Shown here piece by piece: positions 57,438 through 64,000 of a stretch of DNA of 64,000 bases. Each line of letters begins with the position of its first letter. The stretch's first letter is position 1. This stretch comes from Benincasa hispida (lineage: Eukaryota > Streptophyta > Magnoliopsida > Cucurbitales > Cucurbitaceae). The stretch covers positions 3,392,468 through 3,456,467 of the forward strand of contig NC_052355.1 of assembly GCF_009727055.1 (NCBI RefSeq). The letters run 5' to 3'. A program made the position numbers and the translations under genes. A model generated the notes under the pieces. It did not search any database, was not told the origin of the DNA, and saw nothing but the letters and a program-made list of their open reading frames with translations.

Positions 57438-59407
57438 TGATAACTTGTAGAATTAAAAATTATTTATGCTGTTTTATTTAGATATTGCGGCAAAAAGAAA
57501 GGAAAGTTGCGTCGATAGTATAAGAATTGGCTAAGAAATATGAAAAATTATGAAATGTTGTAAATGCACCCACTAACACCATTGCGATGGCAAAATAGAA
57601 TGTTTCAGTCTCTGTTTTGCAGGAAATAGATCTCCGCATGCGTTACTAGCTCGAAGACAAAATGTACAACGCATCTACATCGCATGCATCCATTAATCAA
57701 GAACGAAGAGATGATCAATGCAATGGCGGCACATGCGACAATCAATCAAGAGCTTTAGCGATCAACGCATTTCAACCGCATGCGGTAATAAAAAACAACA
57801 CTGCATGCGACGATAGATCGAAGATGTGAAGAACAATGCATTCATGGACGATTCTACCAAGTGTACAGCTTTTAGTTGTGCAATTCTGATGGATTGATCG
57901 TGAAATAGAAAGGAATTTTCCATTCTCCCATTTCAGGAACTACCATAATTAGACAGTGAGGACCACAAATTCAAAGAGCCAAGGTCTCACCTATAAATAG
58001 CTTCCTCAAATTAAGTGAAAAACAGATACATGCATATACTGATACAGAGAGAAAGGTTGGCCTGAAGAAACTTACAGAGTAAATCCGGGAGAACTACGAG
58101 ATTGGGTCGAGAGGTGAGTCTCCGAGCAAAAAATTCTTCCAATTCTCGAAGCTAAAGCTCTATGTAAAAGATCAATTTTATCGGGAAAGCAAGCCTGAGA
58201 GGGAAGCTTTCCTTTCCACCACATTCATACTCCGACAAGCACAAGTCTCTGATCGGGATCTGTGTCAAGACGTTGACACTCTTTCAGTATTTGTTTCTAT
58301 TCTCTAATTCATCTTCTGTGTTCATCTTCTTTAATCTCTTATTCACAAACATGTATCAAACGCTTAATTTTAGAATTAAATGTTATCATCGTCATCGTTA
58401 TCATCTCTCTGTCTCTTTCCATACATTTATCATCCATTTTCTCCATGATGTGTTCTTAATCCCCAGGGTAAATAGCGAGAATTAAGCAAGTAAGTTAATA
58501 TGTGTCAAGGAATCAATTAAGTTTAGTTAAAGCATGCTCGACGACATCTTCACCTGTGAGAGCAGAAGTGAAGATGTTATTCTGCCTATCGAGAGAAGGT
58601 TGGAAGAATGCGTTAACTAAAGCGAGAAATACTTCCAGAGATGGAAACAACATTGCTTTCATCGCGTTCATCTCTATTTCACCATAGACATATGGGAAAG
58701 CGGCCGATCATTGAAAGGTGTACGCCAAGGGAAAGCAGAACCTTAGTTGCGTCCTTAACACGATTGACGAACTTGCGATGTTTTTACTCTTTACTCTTTC
58801 TCTTTCTGCCTCATTCATAAGACTTTCCATCGCATTCATCAATTCTCTTGTACAACTTCACAGCCAGTCCTCGACCCCTGTATCACGTAATATGTATCAT
58901 GTATCAGAGTAGTTTAGGAATCTACTTTATCAACGCATTTTTACTTTATAACGCATTTTATTTTATCAATGCATTTTTACTTTTACTGCAATTTATATTT
59001 CTGTACAAACCAAAATTCTTTATTCATTATTAAAACCGGTCGCATGTATCACATAAGTATCACATTTAACGACAACAATCCTCGTGTTTGACCTTGGATC
59101 ACTCTAAGAAACTTGCGTTGGAATTATACTTGGTTTCAGCGCAAGGAAACTTGTGACACGTACTACTTCATCGTATACTACGAGCATATCACTATCAACG
59201 CATACACATAGAACGTAGTATCGCATAAAATGTCTTTATCGCAAAGTACTTGAGCGCATATAGAGCATCATTCATTCATTCATAAGTGTAATAGATAAAG
59301 ATAGCATTCCATTTTCACCGTTACAAGTTTATGGCAACATGAGCTTGTAGCACATTATCTATCATCACAATGCGTGCATAATAAAGAATTATAAATTTCA
59401 GTTACCA
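57438..59407 (+). mobile_element. Solo LTR (family S) in Copia-3 reverse transcriptase, 5-bp target duplication
   Basis: 1970 bp, starts TGATAACTTGTAGAATTA and ends TTTCAGTTACCA. CCTTC lies on both sides (57433-57437 and 59408-59412). Apart from the duplicated CCTTC, the host reading frame would be continuous across the site. The same family as 44087-45900, in the opposite direction. It has many ATGCGTT and GCATGCG words and no coding region; frames such as 58273-58485 are accidental. Confidence 0.92.
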
Positions 59408-59412
59408 CCTTC

Positions 59413-60982
59413 TTATAAGACAACGGATCTTCAACGTCACCATCAGCTACCATAGCAAGGATTTTCCTGAAACCCAGATAGCGAACGGGTGGGTTCGGAA
59501 CCCTCCACTACGTTGAGGTTCCCTCAACTTTTGAGGTGGAATCGACCTACTGGATGAACTCCCATCAACAACTCTTGTTGATGTAGCAGGCTCTTCAACA
59601 ACTCTTGTTGAAGTTTAAGTAGTTTCATTGGACAGCTCATTCAACACGACTTTGCTTCGTGGACTGTGCTCCCTTATATGATCCTCCAAGAAGAAAGTAG
59701 CATTTGTTGAAACAAACACCCTATTTTCTTTCAGATCAGAAAAATAACCCCCTCGTGTACCTTTGGGGTAGCCTACAAAGAGGCATAACCTCGACCGTGG
59801 TTCCAACTTCTTGGGATTAGCCTCAAGCATATGTACAGGGTAACCCCAAATGCGGAAGTGACGTAAACTAGTTTTATGCCCATTCCACAACTCCAAAGGT
59901 GTTCTTGCAACACTTTTGGAGGGAACACAGTTGAGTATATATATTACAGTCTCCACTGCGAAACCCTAAAACGAGTCTAGTAAGGAAGTGTAACTCATCA
60001 TCAAGCGAACCATGTCTAACAAGGCTCTATTTATCCTCTCCGCTACACCATTCTGCTGAGGTGTACCCAGTGCTGAGAGTTGGGAAACGATTCCACGTTC
60101 TATCAAATAGCCCTAGAATGTCGAGTCCAAAAACTCTCCACGTCGATCCGATCGAAGTGTTTTAATCCGTCTATCTAATGCATTTTCAACTTCAGCCTTG
60201 AACTCTTTGAACTTTTCAAAAAATTAAGACTTTCGTTGCGTAAGATAAACATACTCGTACCTGAAGTAATCATTAGTAAAACTGACAAAATACCATAGCC
60301 ACCTCGGGCTCGCACATTCATTGGACCACAAAGGTCAGAATGTACTAACTCTAGAAGCTCCTTGGCTCTATAACCTTTTTCAGTAAAAGGTCGTTTAGTC
60401 ATCTCACCCTTAAGGCAAGATTCGCACACTAGTAGAGAATTTTCTTCTAATTCACTTAGAAGTCCATTCTTCACCAATCTCTCAATCCTATTGACATTGA
60501 TGTGCCCTAAACGAAGATGCCAAAGTTGGACATTTTCTTTTGGAGAAATTCGTTGACATTTTGATGAGTTACGACAGTTCTGAACAATTAAGTATTATGG
60601 AGGGAATTAATGGCTAACGACCTTAGCACATAGAAATTCGATTCCAGATTTGCTATGCAAATAAATATACCATCTTTATGAATGAACGCTTTATCGTCAT
60701 TAAACGAGATAGTATATTTACATTGCAATAAACACTTTACAGAAATAAGGTTCCTCTTTTGTTCGGGAAAGATATATATAGCATCTAAACAAGAAACCTA
60801 TTATGTAAAGCTAACTGGAGTCCTCCAACTGCCACAGCTGAGACGACGTGCCCGGTGCCTACTCGCATCGTCATCTCACCAGCCATTAACCGTCGCCAAG
60901 ATCTAATCCTCTGAAAAGAAGAACAAACATGGTTAGTGGCGCTTGAATCAATTATTCAGGCAGAATCATCATTCTCCACTAA
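59413..60982 (-). pseudogene. Copia-3 protease, integrase and linker, broken
   Basis: Minus strand: the protease remnant is near 60982-60900 (IIDSSATNHV, with a stop just before it where Trp is expected). A badly decayed stretch follows, 60900-60480. The pre-integrase/integrase start is 60477-60175, with the CESC half of the zinc site and VHSDLCGPMNVRA, then a frame change. The decayed integrase core (60174-59957) keeps readable fragments only. The linker domain is 59956-59615 (LELWNGHKTSLRHFRIWGYP, LCLFVGYPKGTRGGYF, NRVFVSTNATFFLEDH), and the reverse transcriptase start lies at 59614-59413, next to the solo LTR. Confidence 0.75.
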
Positions 60983-61860
60983 TCAAGTTTCAAGTACAAG
61001 TAAATCACATTTACCTTTATCAGCCTTGACCTTAGCCTTGGCTGCTTTCTTCTCTTTTAGATATCGAGGACAGCTTCTTTTATAGTGTCCATCTTGGTTG
61101 CAGTGGAAACACTTTTCCTTAACAACCCGTGGACGCCTCCTTGGGGTGGCAGGCAATGGATTGGCAGAGTTAGAAGAAAAAGGTGTAGACTTTGTTCCTG
61201 AGGTCGAACCTCTATGGAACGTCCTGGAGGATAAAGCAACACTTGCCTCACCTTTCTGCCTTTTCTTACTTTTCAATAAAGATTGGTATGTTTGCAACTC
61301 ATTGAGGAGAGTTGTAAGGTCATATTTCATTTTGTTAAAAATCACATTGCTAACAAAGTGCAGGAACCTCTCCGGCAAAGAATGCAGGATTATACTAACC
61401 TGACTGTCCTCATCGATGGTAGACCCATTCAACTCCACCATATTAAAGTGGACCATCATGTTTAGCACATGTCACGAAAAGAGGTGCCTTCTTCCATTTT
61501 GGAGTTGAATATGTATTTAAGAGCCTCATGCATAAGCTATTCAGATGGTTGTCCAAACATACCCCGCAGGGACTCCATGATCTCACACGCTGAGACCATA
61601 GGCTCATGTTTCTTGGCCAAGACTTCAGAAAGACTTGTCAAGATGTAGGCTCAGGCCTTCTCATATGCCCTTGTCCATCGCTCGTATGCCTCCCAAACAT
61701 TTTGAGCGGCATTCGGAGCTGGAATAGGAGGACAAGCCTCCGTGATAGAGAATATAAGATGCTCGATGATCAGGATCGTTGTGATCATGTGTTTCCATGT
61801 TGCGAAATTATCACCAGTAAATTTTTCGACGCTTAGCAATGTTAACGTGGCTGTTGCCAT
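60983..61860 (-). pseudogene. Copia-3 gag, nearly readable, with zinc knuckle
   Basis: It starts with ATG at 61860 (MATATLTLLSVEKFTGDNFA, TWKHMITTILI), typical of copia gag N-termini, and meets a stop at 61651. A second frame, 61468-60983, covers the UBN2-type gag core (MVELNGSTIDEDSQVSIILH, SLPERFLHFVSN, LLNELQTYQSLLK). It ends in an intact CCHC knuckle, CFHCNQDGHYKRSC, followed by a basic Lys-rich tail. The bridge 61470-61650 is damaged. It is the best preserved gag in the window, since Copia-1 has lost its knuckle and Copia-2 its whole gag. It would coat element RNA. Confidence 0.85.
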
Positions 61861-64000
61861 TTTGAAAATGTTGCTGAAATTACAGACAAAATTTTATTAG
61901 AATTTGCTAAACCACTTTTAAACCAATCAGTTTTGCAAAACAGTTTCAAGTACCCTAAGTTATAGACTTTTATTTTGCAATGATGCCCTAGTGAGGTAGG
62001 AAAAACGTCACCTGTGGGGTGATCAGTTTCCCTTTCTTTAGGATGAGACATTCTCAACCATTAGGAAAAACCAACTCTTGGAACTGAACTTAACAGCCAT
62101 CATTTTTTGGTCCAGAATTGTTAACCTTTCACTATTCCACGTAAGTTTAACCCCTCGCTTTCAGTGCCACAGTCATGCCCTAATGAGCCCACCGTAGGGA
62201 AGAAGCAGATTAGGACAAGATACTAAGTTATCTTATCCTCTTACAGGAGATCAAAAAAAGAAACGCGCAAAACTGCCATCCTTTAGGGGGACACTCCCAG
62301 GGTGCCTCGAGGCGATGCGTAGTAACTTTATTCAACCTAAAAAAGGAGACTGGGGGATATGCTGTCGCACTTCCCACTCCCACTTACTATGAAAACTCTC
62401 TCCATCCTCCTTGATATTGACCTACCCAAACACCATCCGTTAGGGGGACACGCCAAAGGTTCCACGAGGCTGAGGGTAGATCTCATGGTGTGGACTATTT
62501 AGGACAAACATGAAAGGTTTAAGTGAAGTATCTTATGCCCAAAGTACCTCCCACTGAATGTTCTACCTAAGGATTCATTATCCTAGACAATCCGACTACT
62601 GACTTTAGTCTGTCGTCTTTTTAAACTCTACTCATAAACAATGTTTGTCTATGAAATATGAACAAGTTCAAGTAGTCACATTTAAACACTTTAATGGATT
62701 GTTCTTAACTTGCATGCATGCATCAAATCTATCTAATTCACCTTTCCAGGTAAGTTCCCAGGTAGGGGTATTACGTTTCCGTCAACTTAAATACCCTAGC
62801 CTAGATAGAACTCGCCTTAGACAAAAGGTCCCTTATAGATAGATTTGCTACACTTTAACCTTTTATTAGTCAATTTAATCCTATTAAACTGATTAAAAGA
62901 TTAAAGCCTTAGGGTTGCTAATCATATTAGAACCGTGATCTTAGGTCTATGTGATCCAAGTTTTAAACACTTTAAAACCATGAATTAAACCTAAGTGAGC
63001 ATGCTTGTCTTTCTTATTTCTTTTGTTCTAATTTCTCTTTTAAAAGGAAACAACTAAAACCATTGTGCACAACGAGGCATTTATAACATTTATAAAATAA
63101 CCTATGTGTCATGCTTCATGCAATGTCCGGTTGTTACTATATATAACTTTTATATAACGCGTAACAACCAACAAACATGCTATCATTCACCCTTATACTA
63201 TAACAATTATAATGTAAAGATGATGTATGTCAATGCTTTTTATGCATGCATAAATATAACTCTTATATTATATGATGCATGAGCATGTTCTTACATAATT
63301 AAATCATGTTTCTCTAAATTATAACAATTACAATAAAAAGATGACGCATGACCATTGCATAACCTAAGGTGGGATTTCCTATATGTGCATACCATATGAC
63401 ATATAAAAACATACATCGCATGTAATGAATAAAGGATCAATGGACCGGGATGAGCATTTACAAAAACCAGAATGAAAAGACCCTATCTATTACATTTTTC
63501 ATCGAGCAAACCGGTTCACAAGCGAAACGGGTCTTGAACCGCAAGGAGGTCTTCATCGTGTAGTAAACTCCACTAGGTAGACGATCGTTCAACATGCACT
63601 AGATGATAGGAGTATAAGTAAACGATCGCGTAGACGACGATGAGGCTGAAGCATAATCGTCTATGTGGTTGCATAGTACGATGACATGTAAACAATTTAT
63701 GTGTGTTACTAAGAAATTGTTTAGTCAGTTACTAAGCGATGAAGTTTGCTGACCTAAATGATTGTCCAGTGCGCACGTGCGTTAAACGATACACGAGCAT
63801 CTCATTGTCTAAACGAATCGACGAGGCTGGGAAGCTTGATTGTCTATGCGATAGCTTAGCGCGACAAAAGCGTAAATGATTTACTTTGCGTTACTAAGCG
63901 ATCGTTTAGTCAGTTACTAAGCGATGAAGCTTGCTGACCTAAATGATCGTCTAGTGCACGCGAGCGTAAAGCGATCTGCGAGCATCTCATCGTCTATACG
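61861..64000 (-). other. Copia-3 leader, continues past the window end
   Basis: Non-coding and parallel to the leaders of Copia-1 and -2 (ACACTCCCAGGGTGCC near 62291, the TTCCAGGTAAGTTCCCAGGTAGGG phrase near 62743, TAACCTAAGGTGGG near 63360). The final 450 bp carry dense CGATCGTTTAG-like words. The 5' LTR is not reached. The open frame 62645-62842 is not a known protein. Confidence 0.7.

Larger units (their letters stand above)
54587..64000 (-). mobile_element. Copia-3: minus-strand Ty1/copia, running off the window
   Basis: The 3' LTR (54587-56431) is followed by a disrupted zone with Tn5 adapter sequence (56432-56553), pol and gag (56554-61860) with a solo LTR inside, and the leader (61861-64000). 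The 5' LTR lies beyond the window. The RNase H and the start of the 3' LTR are missing at the adapter junctions, so the real element is longer than shown. It is related to Copia-1 and -2 but is a distinct subfamily by LTR sequence. Confidence 0.8.

Noticed and set aside
58273..59033. Several 60-70 codon frames
   Set aside because: Inside the solo LTR at 57438-59407; AT-rich and without domains.

Overview
This window is plant nuclear DNA, a gene-poor, retrotransposon-rich stretch of a eudicot genome. Evidence includes Ty1/copia and Ty3 (Athila-type) LTR elements with plant-type primer binding sites, a CACTA transposon with plant transposase domains, a plant cytochrome P450 with one intron, and hAT- and Mutator-type MITEs. 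A cucurbit is my best guess: the wording of the small Mutator-type MITE at 52.75 kb resembles elements I associate with melon and cucumber. That is inference, not proof.

Layout. 1-6635: right half of a decayed CACTA element, with the C-terminal end of one transposase gene (DUF4218/DUF4216), a second transposase-like gene (Transposase_24 type), a roughly 1.9 kb minisatellite that may sit in the second gene's last intron, and a terminal zone full of CTCCCGACG-type motifs ending in TAGTG. 6858-20043: fragments of a plus-strand copia element interleaved with a minus-strand copia element (Copia-1). 20044-46998: a second minus-strand copia element (Copia-2, gag deleted), then a 12.9 kb Athila-type element (28534-41441) with both LTRs, a tRNA-Asp type primer site and a 5-bp target duplication, but with its reverse transcriptase region replaced by antisense sibling sequence, then another copia leader and LTR. 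An LTR/flank junction occurs twice (20043/20044 and 46614/46615), which points to a tandem duplication of several kb later split by insertions. 46999-47640: remnant of an unrelated plus-strand copia. 49194-51452: the only gene that looks functional, a two-exon cytochrome P450 on the minus strand. 51587-52896: two MITEs, one 135 bp upstream of the P450 start codon. 53129-64000: a plus-strand LTR fragment and a third minus-strand copia (Copia-3), whose reverse transcriptase reading frame carries a solo LTR.

The elements act only as nested parasites; nearly all their reading frames carry stops and frameshifts. I see no operon-like or defence-like system. The P450 stands alone and nothing nearby suggests a metabolic gene cluster.

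The sequence also records its own making. Two single-N joins (27970, 43540) are each flanked by perfect direct repeats of 45 and 71 bases, and three exact copies of the 19-base Tn5 mosaic end (Nextera library adapter) lie at 56432-56553. These are almost certainly assembly or library artefacts, and the local structure there should not be read as biology.

I found no convincing new biological system. The items most worth a second look are the Tn5 adapter chimera, the duplicated LTR junction, the minisatellite inside the CACTA element, a palindromic GCTAAACGATCGTTTAGC-like motif scattered through copia leaders and LTRs, and the hAT MITE in the P450 promoter region.
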